Below, one piece after another: positions 49,829 to 60,961 of a stretch of 64,000 nt of DNA. Source of the stretch: Augochlora pura (taxonomy: Eukaryota; Arthropoda; Insecta; Hymenoptera; Halictidae); contig NC_135782.1 in the NCBI RefSeq assembly GCF_028453695.1, forward strand, positions 868,001 through 932,000, written 5' to 3'. The notes beneath the pieces were generated by a model that made no database searches, was not told the DNA's origin, and saw only the letters and a list, made by a program, of their open reading frames with translations. A program made the position numbers and the translations under genes. How positions within the stretch are numbered: position 1 is the stretch's first letter; each line of letters opens with the position of its first letter.

Positions 49829-51903
49829 GCCTCCTCCTCCCCGCCCGATGATTCCAACGAGTCCTTACCACCGCCACAGGTCATGCCGAAACCTCTTTTT
49901 CCCTGGTTCCGTTCGGTCGTTCCGCGGTTACAATTTCGCTGATTTCCAATCGATCGGGCTGTCCTTATTATCACGCGTATACAACCGCGACCAGACAATC
50001 AATTATCTGGTCAGGCTTAAATCTCTCGATGCAACACGGTCGAACGTCATGGATGATGTGGGACCACTGTCGCGAAAGAACTCTTGAATATCTCGGCGAA
50101 CGATCGACAGGTTTCTTTCTTGTCGCCCTATCGTCGTCTGTCGCGCGTAAAACACAATGGGAACACTTTCGACACCCTTAGGCGGCGACGTTATAAATAA
50201 ACCCGAAAATGTCAGGGATCTGGTAAATGCGCGTGACTTATCGCTTACCGAGAGTTATTTTTCGTTGAGAATCATGAAGATGGCGTGTGACTTCTTAAAA
50301 TTGTCAACTTTAATGGCGCGAAAGAAAAATCGAACAGATTTCGACTATGCCCGTTAACTTCAAGCCGGAGGAAGTAACGACACGATTTCTCGTATCGATG
50401 ATCGTTGGACGTTCGTGATTATATGCTACTGTGACTCGCGATTTTCGAAAGTAACGAGAACTTGAGAAAAGGGCGATGATACTTTCTTGGATGAGTTCGA
50501 CGAATTCGGATATCGTTTGGCAAAATTTGTTAATATTTTATACGTGCACGTACAGCAAGAGCGAGATTATCGTGTACTGCGTAAGATTCGAGACAACCAG
50601 TATAACGTGTAAAACAAATGAGTCGGAAGAAGTCGAGAGAATTTTGAAGAACCAGCGACAGAGAGAATTGTATTTACAAAATAAACAGTAATTTAATATG
50701 GAACTTACATTCTGCGTGAATCTTAAGTTATTCGGAGATTATTGTAACAATAAAGGACGTTGATTAGAGCTGTTGATGTTTTTCTTTTAGAAAGTGACAC
50801 GGTTAGTACTGCGCGTAATACCATACGGATTGATTCACTTTTGCACACGCACTTTATTCGTTTACTGTTTGGAACGTACTACTGTCGGGCACATTTACGA
50901 CGGTGTTTGAACAGAAACTTCCAGTGAACAATCATTGTTACAATCCATAAACGATAATGATCGATTTCGGAAAACCAAGTATAGTTTCTAGACACCACTT
51001 AAGCGTGATCGCTATGCATTTAAAATCTATTAAACTCGATGTGGCTATACCTTCCACTCAAACACCGATTATCATTTTGATCCTGAATTTTCTTCTTACG
51101 TTTACGATTTACGGAAATCGTCCGGTTAGGTTATTTATGTTACAGAAACCGTTCACTTGCGCTTTAATCTATATTATTATGAAAATTACTTTCCCGTAAG
51201 TACGACGCGGCAGCGTAATTTTCATACGAATGTCAACAATATAGCTCGAGCTGTCACTTGCCCTTTAATGCAGACGACGGGATAGAAATACATACCCATT
51301 TAGCAGGCCTGCCAACATCGCGCACTCGTTGACACCGCAAGGAGCATTTTCACTACGTGATGAACGACGAATGACCGCAAATCCAATACATATGTGACTA
51401 CCTTTTTATTTTATGGTAGATGCATGCATCGTCAACGCGGATCGAACTAATAGTTAAATAAAAGCAAGTCGCTTGCATTATTATAACATTACGTAAAGTA
51501 TATTTTCTTTATTGAAGTAATCTTTATGTTTTAACACGAAATTACATCTTCGTGATGATAAATAGTGCTGTCGCCTTGTAATTTATTATTCTATTTTAGA
51601 AATTTATACTGAAAATCTTGATTCAAATATGTATTTGTTGGATAAACGAACATGAATTATAAATCTGCCTTACAGGTTGTAAATCACGCACATATGCAGG
51701 GATTGAATACATACTCATAGCGGGAAATACGTACATGCATCCCATACATGCAACAGTCTGTCCGCGCAAAGTTCGCTTTTATCTGATTATACACAAGTAC
51801 ACTATTCATGACGTTGACATTATACGGTGAATAACAAAAGTTGAAAAAGATCTATAAAAAAGACGAAGATCACGGAAGAACGTGGTTACATCGTAATGTG
51901 TCT
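49829..51903. other. Divergent intergenic region, CAP-Gly gene and GLG1
   Basis: It should hold the leader and promoter of both genes. The GC-rich character fades near 51 kb. The plus-strand ORF at 49718-49942 is a shadow of the CAP-Gly first exon. No other gene is supported. Confidence 0.55.
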
Positions 51904-54900
51904 ATGGATAATAAGTTTGCATTAAAGAAGCGGTCCTACTTGCCGAGGATGGAATATATGACTAATTTAAAAAGTATTCTAATTGTGATTTGTATACACT
52001 TGTCGGTGCTAAATTGTGCTCAGTCAACAAGAACTTATATTAAAAATGTGTCCCCGAATAGTGGTGATGTTATACCAAGTATAAGTTGGGTATTTAGCAA
52101 TTCTGTTGATAGTGTCGTTAGGGTTAAGAGAGCAGTTGTGCCGTATTCTTTACCTCCTAAATGCCGACAGAATTTGAGTCGGCTCTGCAATGATATAAAT
52201 GTAAACAATGATGAATTGACTTTGTTAGAGTGCATTCAAAGATTCAAGGTATGTTTTCTGATCTGTGGTGAACATTAGAAATGCTGTCTTATAATAAGCA
52301 ATATATCTCGAAATATTGCAAGATAAGATTATTTAAGTTTGCTTTTATTTGCTCATAATTTTATTTATTTTTTAGCCAACCGAAGTGTCTACTATTGATG
52401 ATGAATGCCGTGGAGCAATTTGGGAGTATATCTTAAATATTACCAGTAATTCAAATATACAACGTTTAGCTAAGAAAACTTGTGGCAAAGAATTAGATCA
52501 TTTGAACTGTCCTACATTCGACAAGCATGGAGCATATTTATCTTGTCTGATTGATAAAAGAGAAAAAGTCAAAGACGCCGATTGTATTGCATACATTCAA
52601 AGATTAGAATGGATTGCGTTTAGTGATTTTAGAATTATAACACCATTTTCTACCGATTGTTACAATGACATTGAAAAATTTGGTTGCGGGAAAATACCAC
52701 CCAAAGATATATCCCAAGGGCAAATATTAGCTTGCTTGCAAGAGCATGTCAATGGTCTTGAGATTCAATGTAAACAACACATACTCCATGTATCTGAAAT
52801 ACAAGCTGAAAATGTAGAATTAGATCGGCAATTGTACATTGCTTGTGAACAAGATCGTATCAAATTTTGCCCAAATATTAGATCGGGTAGTGGCCAGGTG
52901 TATAAATGTTTGATGCAACATAAAACAGATAGAGCAATGACAGGAATGTGTCAAGACCAACTTGCAAGAAGAGGAAAATTGATAGCATCTGATTACAGAG
53001 TCAGCAAAGGGTTAGTCAAAGCATGTAAAGAAGACATACGAAGTAATCACTGTAGGAGGTCCTCTGAAGATAAAAATATAAGGCTTGCCCAAATTCTACT
53101 TTGTTTAGAATCAGTAGTAAAGAATGGTACTAAAATCGATAGTAATTGTCAAGCTGAAATGTTTGATCATAGAAAGCTTTTAATGGAAGACTATAGATTG
53201 TCTCCAGAAATAGTTGATGGATGTTCTTATGACATTACAACATTCTGCAACGGTGTTGAAGTTGGTGGTACAACAATTCATTGTTTGATGGAACATACAA
53301 GACCCAGAAGGAAGAAGTCAAGAGTATCTAACAGATGTCAAAAAGCGGTAATGAAGTTTTTTTTATAGAAATCTTCCTGGAATAATATATAAATATATGG
53401 TAATTCTTTAAATCCTGCTGTCCACAGTTAGAAGATTTAATTATGGAGGCAGATGCTGGAGAAGATTGGAGAATTGATCCCATCTTAAGAGAACAGTGTC
53501 AACCTGTGGTTAATTTAGCTTGCAGGGATGTAAGTATTCTTCATTTAGTGTGATACATTTTCTAATTAAATTGATCAACTTGGAAAAATAATAATGTTTG
53601 CAACCTCTTCTAAATCTAGGTAACTGGAGGTGATGCTAGAGTAATATCTTGCCTCATGGAACAACTTGGCACAAACAGAATGACAGAAGCATGTGCAACT
53701 GCTTTAGTTCAAATACAATATTTCATTGCTCGAGATTTCAAATTAGATCCACAGTTGTACAGAACATGTAAATTTGATGCATCAAGATTATGTCATGCAA
53801 GAAATGCATGGGCTAGTGATGGAAGACAAATGGACCCAGAAAGGGGACCCCTTATTTTACCATGTTTATACAGACATGCATATCATCCTCAAAAAAATAT
53901 GACAGTAAGTAACATGAACATATAATTAGACATTTCAGAATCAGAATATTAACTACTTATTACCATAGTTACGAACAGAGTGTCTTGAAGAAATTAGACG
54001 TGTAATGAGACAAAGAGCTGTAAATGTTGATTTACAACCAGAGATTGAAGAAGTTTGTTTGAATGAGTTAGCAACATTTTGTTATGATAGAACTGCAAAG
54101 GGAGAAGAAATATCGTGCCTTCAAGATTATTTAGACAGGTAACAATGATATACTTATTCTACTTACACTTATACTATATTAATCTGTTATTTTATTCCCA
54201 GTTTAAGCAAAAACTGTAAATTGGCAGTTGGAAATTTTACAGAAGAACAAGCAGAACGTGTTGAACTAAATCCAGTAATTTCTGCAGCTTGCCAACATAT
54301 CATGGAACGACATTGTGAGGTACAATTTTAATTAAATACTGGATAATAATGTGCGTAACTTTTTTCGGGAGAATAATGAAATAAAAATTTCCTGAACAGG
54401 AAGTATTAAAATATGGTAAAGATGAAGGTGATATGATGGAATGTTTAATTGAACATAAAAATGATTTGGATATACGATCTGATAATAAATGTAAAGCAGC
54501 AGTAGAACATTTCCAATTGATATCATTAAAAAATTATCATTTTACGTATAAATTTAAAGAAGCTTGCAGACCTTCTGTCAAAAGATGGTGTCCAAAGTAA
54601 GCAATATTTTATGTAATTTTTAAAATTTGAAATAATATATTCACAATTCCGTATTTCGCTCAGGTCTAAAACTAAAGCAGAAGTAATAGAGTGTTTAAGT
54701 GTAACAGTACAAGAAGATATAATGAAAGATACGCAGCATCGCATACCGAAAGAATGTAGGCAACAATTAAGAGCACAATTGTATCAGCAAAGGGAAAATA
54801 TTCACTTTGATCCCATTTTACAAGCGCAATGCGCAGATGATGTAAAACAATATTGTTTTAATGTTGAAGCAGGCAATTCGCAAGTAATATAATTATTTTT

Positions 54901-56320
54901 TGAATTTATTAGAAAAGTGTATTTAAAATTTCTTATTTTTAGTATTGGTATTAGTAAGTTTATCATTCTTTTAGATCCTTGAATGTTTAGCAGCGCATAA
55001 ATCAAAATTGTCTGATGCATGCCACAAGCAAATATTTAAAGTAAGAAAACAAGAATTTCAAGACAGCTCAAGTGATTTTGCTTTATTAAATACTTGTCGT
55101 GTTATGGTAAGACAATTTTGTCACGATATGAGTCGCTCACAAGCATTGGATTGTTTGAAAAAATACAAAGATGAACCTACATTTGATGGAAAGTGTAAAA
55201 ATATTGTTATCCGCCGAATGATTGAACAAAACACCGATTATAGATTTAATACCGCATTGCAAGCATCATGTTCCTCTGATATTAATAAACACTGCAAAGA
55301 GGTAAATTCCATGCACAAGTTAACACATTTTTTTTTAATGGAAATTTATTTTATATGTACAATGAAATACTTCAGGTTTTAATACATGAACCTACTGACA
55401 AGGAACTTGAAGGAAAGGTAATTCGATGTTTAAAAATAAAATTTCGTGAAGCGAAGCTCCAAACAAGGTGTGAACACCAAATAACTAACATTCTTAAGGA
55501 AGAAGCATTAAATTATCACTTAAATCCATTACTTGCAACACTTTGTGCACGTGAGGTATTACCAATAAAATTCATAACGGGTAATTTTAAAGTGTACTTT
55601 TCCGAAATATATATTTATATTATAATCTTCCATTTGCTACAGATTGAAACGATATGTAGAGCAGATGAAAACGATCCTGGTGCGGTAGAAGAATGTTTGA
55701 AAATAGAATTTAATTCTGGTAATAGAGATATGAAAGAGGAATGTCGCCTTGAAATTGCTGCTTTGATAGAACAAAGAAGGGCAGATATTAATGTAGATCC
55801 TTTGTTACAAAAAGCATGTGCCATTGATGTTAGCAAATACTGTAGCGCTGTACCTCAAGGAGGAGGAAAACGTAAGTTGAATAATTAATAAAGAAAGCTA
55901 CTTTCAAATCATGAATTTGGAGGATTTACTAAGAATATTATATTACTATTTTTTTTTTTAGATATCATGTGTCTTCAAAATGTAATGGATGATAGTAATA
56001 AATCTTTACAACCTGATTGTTATAAAATGCTAACCACAAGAATAGAAATGTTTAGAAATGCAGTGAAGGTAAAACGAACTTCACGTGGTTAAACTTTTAG
56101 TTTAAAAAATAGTAAAGAACTAAACTAATAACTATTATTTGTTCATTTTCAGTTAATTGGTCCAAATTCGATACGAGAACTATATTCAACTGTAAATCGG
56201 TCTCCTGCAAGACGATATTTTATGATTGTGGCATTAACGATGATTGGTTTGATATTTATAACTGGTTTATTTTGTGGAAGAGTGTCGAGACGAACAATAA
56301 TAATGAAAAGTAAGCGATAA
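51904..56320 (+). CDS. GLG1: Golgi apparatus protein 1 (GLG1 / ESL-1 / MG160)
   Basis: Thirteen exons (51904-52248, 52376-53347, 53428-53529, 53620-53904, 53969-54138, 54202-54319, 54400-54596, 54664-54883, 54975-55301, 55376-55555, 55643-55871, 55962-56068, 56153-56320) join in phase to 1,139 residues, close to the roughly 1,180 of vertebrates. A signal peptide (SILIVICIHLSVLNCA) is followed by about fifteen Cys-rich GLG1 repeats, each with a C-x-x-D/E-I..x-C and a later CL core such as SCLIDKR, ACLQEH, KCLMQHK, CLMEHTR. One transmembrane helix (about 1107-1126) and a short basic cytosolic tail (VSRRTIIMKSKR) close the protein. The vertebrate protein is a Golgi type I membrane protein that binds FGFs, E-selectin and pro-TGF-beta. 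Start: ATG 51904, but 51949 or 51958 would place the signal peptide more N-terminally. Poly(A) signal at 56413-56418. Confidence 0.96.
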
Positions 56321-56721
56321 ATTTCTAATTACAATGTCCGTCCTCGAAAAGAATATCGCTTGATGCAGTTAGAAACAATAAAAAAAAGATACACTATTCA
56401 AGTAAACGTTCAATAAAGAATAAGAAGTGATCAATCAGGTGTTCTCGCTGCAAGATATCAAATTATGCAGGAAATAATATATAGATCGAAAAATATTAAC
56501 CTTTTTATATGCTTTTTTTATCATAATTACGGAGAAGTAATATCTAAATATTATATATATACATAAATGCAATTATGTTCGTGAATTATTTGATCTGTAA
56601 TTCATAGTATTATCATATATGTAAAAACTGTAAAAGTTGAGTGAATGGAATGTATGATAAGCAAAAAGTGATTCGCAATTAAAGTAGATTTTAATAAAAA
56701 AAAATTGATTAACTGACAATA

Positions 56722-56935
56722 TATACGGTGTTCAAAGATGTGCAATGGATATTTTAGTGGTAATTCAACAGATCAAAAGTAATGTAATTGCGATATTGAG
56801 GCTTCGTTTTTAATTCTTAGCAACTTGAAAACGAAGCGAAAACTGCAATTTCAGAACTTTTGATTTTCGATTTATTTTGGTTTATACGACCACATTCTGA
56901 AGTATCTATTTCGCGTGATCAAACACCCTGTATAT
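56722..56935. mobile_element. Probable degenerate short DNA transposon (MITE-like)
   Basis: The left end TATACGGTGTTCAAAG and the reverse complement of the right end, TATACAGGGTGTTTGATC, form an imperfect terminal inverted repeat about 214 bases apart. TATACAGGGTGT-type ends are common on insect DNA transposons. There is no coding capacity. The boundaries and class are tentative. Confidence 0.4.
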
Positions 56936-58838
56936 GAGTTTCGGAAGGTTTCGTGGTAACAGTAATTAAAATGTAACTGTGCCAATCTATGAAATTTTGA
57001 AGATCATAGATTCGAGTCTCACTTGTTTGAAATCTCTCTTTCCCCATTAAAACCCACAGTTTTTGGACTCACCGTGGGAGGGTGGTATCGTCCACAGGAA
57101 GCAATGACAATTACAAGAGCTGTGTAAATGGCACACAAGAGAGATCAGAGAGAATATATATTAAAATAAAATGATGAAAATTTATGTCAATACTCTATAC
57201 ATTTGTGATACGTAAACAAAGAACAAGAATAAACAAAATGGTCACATTTTATTTAAGGTAAAATATTATCTGGGCACAAATTACCTTGGTCTTCCATTTT
57301 AGAACATTAATACGCGAATACATTAGATCCTTCTAGAAATGATTTACGACAAACATCTTGGATGATTATATAACATGCACATAATGCAGACATATAATAA
57401 TATTAATTATTAAACATTCCTTTTAAATATTTATGCTCAATTTATAGTGACTGAACTTAATTAAACTTGTCTTTTAAATACATTATTTAATATCATATTA
57501 TATGTTAAGGTATAAGAATAAATAATTGTGTTATACATACTACATTATCAGTAAAATATGATAGTAAAAATATTTAACTATAGTGATATGGTTGTCAGTT
57601 GTATATACAATATTAAATTCCTTTTTATCCTTATTCAGAATACGAATGCAATTAAAATGTCATAAATATTACTTTTTAGTGATTAAAAAAACAGATAAAC
57701 AATATTTTAACAGCATAACGATTACATAATATATACATTCGATATTATTAACGCATCTTTTTAATCAATTTTTCTTAATTTCTAAATTTGTTAATTATTA
57801 TTAAATAATATAAACGAGCTATATTTAATTCGGTATTTATACAATTTGTCGTTCGTATTACGACACAATCGTATTAGTGTGAAAAGAGTTATATTTTCAA
57901 TTGCCATGTAAATAAAAAAAATTCCCTCGTAATGTCAATAATCGAGTGTAGCTAAAAGTAAAATATCTGTTTTAACCAAGACCAGTCCCCGTCAATATAC
58001 ACTTGATCCGTACCGCAAAAGGAAAAGAGCGAATACTACACATGTTTCGTTCTGCTTTTATGGCTCTAATTTTTTAGTTTGAACGCTGCGCAACGGTCAC
58101 AATCGCGGTTCGACGAAAGACTGCCAGGGGGCACTCGAGTCGCGTAGAGTGCAAAAGCCAGCAGCAGAACCCTGTGCAATAATCAAAAACCTGTGTAACA
58201 CAGGTACGCGGACGTTGTTTGTGGACAGAATGTAGACAAATTCTAGCTACACCGAGTACATTGTGATAAATGTACAACGTTTGCCAGTCACGTGCGGTCG
58301 TATGTGCAACCGTTCAATTGTTACGAAACAATTTCCGAAATCGTTTACATTATTGGCTCGGGTTCGCAGCGTATACGCGCATCGGCTCTGTTCAAACAAT
58401 AATATCGAATCCGATCGTCGAGAGATTTAAAGTGCGGGACCCGTGAAAGGACATCGATCTCGGATCTCGGCGAATAAATAACAAGCCTGGAACACGTACG
58501 AAGAAACGTCGAGCGGTGATATACTGTTTAACGACATAGGTGTGGCGCGCAAAAGAGAGAGCGTGTACGCACGTATAGATCAGTGATACGCAGGTACATG
58601 GCAAGTGCTCCCCTGGAATGAAGGCAACAAGGAATTGGATTAACTTTCATCGTTTATATTTCCGTAGAAACGGAGCGAATAATTGTCGAAGCAAAGTGTC
58701 AAGTGTGTCCCTGACACTTCAAGATTGGTCGTGCATGTAATATGATCGGATTACACGTTTTCTAAAATCGAGAGGTACAATATTATTTCTTGTGCTAGTT
58801 TCTTGTTGAGGTAAATATTATTGGTGTTGGATACGCCT
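56936..58838. other. AT-rich spacer upstream of the CTD phosphatase
   Basis: Mostly AT-rich and repeat-free until about 58050, then GC-richer toward the CTDSPL promoter. A tRNA B-box-like GATTCGAGTCT occurs near 57010 without a fitting cloverleaf. No gene is supported. Confidence 0.5.
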
Positions 58839-59054
58839 ATGCGTCTCCGTTCGCCGAGTTGTGGTGATCTTCGCAGTGGTGACGGCGGCGGAGAAGACAG
58901 TGAAGGTGGTGGCGGCGGTGGCAGCAGCGGTGGCGGCAGTAGAGAAAACGGTGGAGGAGGAGGAGGTGGTGGTGGTGGAGGTGGTGGCGGCGGCGGCGGC
59001 GGTGGCTGCAGCTGCGACAACGTTGGAGGGAGAGATTTTATACGTCGTGACTGA
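58839..59054 (+). CDS. Upstream ORF with polyglycine run in CTDSPL leader (candidate)
   Basis: ATG at 58839 opens 71 codons: MRLRSPSCGDLRSGDGGGED, further Gly/Ser, then an uninterrupted glycine run of about 20 (roughly 58951-59005), then CSCDNVGGRDFIRRD and TGA. It ends 157 bases before the CTDSPL start ATG at 59212. If the leader includes this stretch, the ORF would be read first and could dampen main-ORF translation. Transcript extent is not known from sequence. Confidence 0.35.
   Translation: MRLRSPSCGDLRSGDGGGEDSEGGGGGGSSGGGSRENGGGGGGGGGGGGGGGGGGGCSCDNVGGRDFIRRD
58905..59006. repeat. GGN trinucleotide repeat, GC-rich
   Basis: About 100 bases of GGT/GGC/GGA units with a few interruptions; the last third is nearly pure. 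It encodes the Gly run of the upstream ORF on the plus strand and a proline run on the minus strand. Confidence 0.92.
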
Positions 59055-59211
59055 GTGAGTAGGTGCGTGTGCGTGCTACCGCGCGTATACGCTCTCTCAT
59101 TCTCGGTATCGTGCGCGCGTGTGTGTGGTGTATATGTGTATGTGTATTCTGGCGCGCGCGCATTAACGGAATTCACGATCAGACACGCAGGGACTCTCAA
59201 CAAATGTTTAA

Positions 59212-60961
59212 ATGGACGCATCGTCCATTATCACCCAAGTGTCGCGGGATGACGAGCTAGGCCAGTTTAACAATGAGAAAGGTAGGTGCCCGCCGTAACC
59301 ACGGCTTGCCGCTTTACAGTTTTTTCCCTTACGTTTTTCTTCCAGATGCTGGATGGAATCTACACCTGTTACGGGAACTGCACCACACTCCTCACCTTAC
59401 CTCACCCAACTTCACCTCTCTCGGCCTCTCTCCCTTCTGGTCGCCTATGCTTCAATTCCGACGTCTCTTTTCCTCCCGTCCTCGTTTTTGTCTGGCCTCG
59501 CCTCGCCTCGTTTCGACTTGCCTCGTCAAATCGTATCTATCCCTCTCCCACTCTTTTCTTTCACCTAAGTTTCGGTATCTAACTTGTCTCATTGTGTCCT
59601 TACCGATGCTTTAATTTGTTTGCACCGACTTTTTATCATACAAAAACTAGCGTATATTTTTAAACCTGATGGCAAGATAAAAGGATGAATGTTTTCTTTC
59701 AGTTTTTTTCGACTGTCAACATTTGTTTTCATCAATACTTGAACGATATTATACGACTAGAATTTTTTTTCTAATGAGAAATTACCGAAGATTATATTTC
59801 AAACTTAGCTTATTTTCTGTTGTCTGCACTGAAATGAAAAAAAAAATAGTTGTCTCAAAAACATTTCTATATCCATTCATATGTACTACTATATTACTAT
59901 TAAGCTCTTTTTAAATATATATATATATGTATATGAATGCGTTTATATATATTCATGGAATGACATTTGTTTTTCCTTCAAATAGCCCAGTTACCGCGAG
60001 AGAATGAAGTGGCCAGCAACGGTCCAGCCAGTGGCAAAAAGCCAAGAGGGCGTGGACTTCTACGATCTCTACTATGTTGCCTCGGTAGAGGACGAGGAAG
60101 TAGTTCGAAGAGTTCGAAAACAAGTTCTGTACAATGGGAGGACCATGGTTACTCACCACCACCAAGGACTGGATCTCAACGGTTTCTTCTCCCACCTGTC
60201 AGACATCAGGATATGCACAAGAAGTGCATGGTGATTGATTTGGATGAGACGCTAGTACATAGTTCTTTCAAACCAATCAACAATGCAGATTTTGTTGTTC
60301 CTGTAGAAATTGATGGGACAGTGCATCAAGTATATGTTTTAAAGAGGCCTTATGTGGATGAATTCTTGCAAAGAATGGGTGAACTATATGAATGCGTATT
60401 GTTCACGGCAAGTTTAGCTAAGGTATGATGTATTGGTACTACTATTAACCGTGCGATACATACAAGATAAAATTTCTATATATTAAAAGGTCATAATAAT
60501 TGCAGTATGCTGATCCGGTAGCAGATCTGCTTGACAGATGGGGAGTGTTCAGAGCAAGACTGTTTAGAGAATCTTGTGTTTTTCACAGAGGAAATTATGT
60601 TAAAGATTTAAATAAACTAGGACGGGATTTACAACAAATTATTATTGTTGATAACAGCCCTGCCAGTTACATTTTCCATCCAGATAATGCAGTAAGACTT
60701 ATAGATTAAATATTAAATTGAAAATTTGGAAGAAACTAAATATGCTTATGTTAAAAATAAATCTGTTTTTAGGTACCAGTGGCATCATGGTTCGATGATA
60801 TGACAGATTCAGAACTATTAGATTTAATTCCATTTTTTGAGAAACTTAGTAGTGTGGAGAACATTTATGCAGTCTTGTGCAATAGCAATCATCCTTATAA
60901 TCAAATACCTGTTGTACAGAATAGTCCAAGCCCAGGATCAGGTTCGCTTGGTGCTTCCTAG
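59212..60961 (+). CDS. CTDSPL: CTD small phosphatase-like (SCP family)
   Basis: Exons 59212-59281, 59986-60422, 60506-60691 and 60773-60961 join in phase to 293 residues. The N-terminus MDASSIITQVSRDDELG matches the family start. A basic patch with LLCCLGRGRG (likely palmitoylated cysteines) precedes the FCP/SCP HAD phosphatase domain. Its catalytic motif DLDET is at 108-112, with FTASLAKYADPV, RLFRESCVFHRGNYVKDL, IIVDNSPASYIFHP and WFDDMTDSELLDLIPFFE downstream. SCPs remove phosphate from Ser5 of the RNA polymerase II C-terminal repeat and from SMADs, and vertebrate SCPs silence neuronal genes with REST. The C-terminal extension past NIYAVL (SPSPGSGSLGAS) is Ser-rich. Exon 1 is small and its donor GTAGGT is weakest. 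The phase and the family N-terminus support it. Confidence 0.94.

Noticed and set aside
49718..49942. Plus-strand ORF over the CAP-Gly first exon
   Set aside because: The minus strand has a start, an in-frame upstream stop and a donor, and joins in phase to a coiled-coil exon, so the plus ORF is a shadow.
56950..57030. tRNA- or SINE-like stretch with GATTCGAGTCT
   Set aside because: The T-arm and acceptor stem do not pair; the A/B-box resemblance is probably chance.
58751..59221. 156-codon minus-strand polyproline ORF
   Set aside because: The proline run is just the complement of the GGN repeat; there is no other protein-like sequence.
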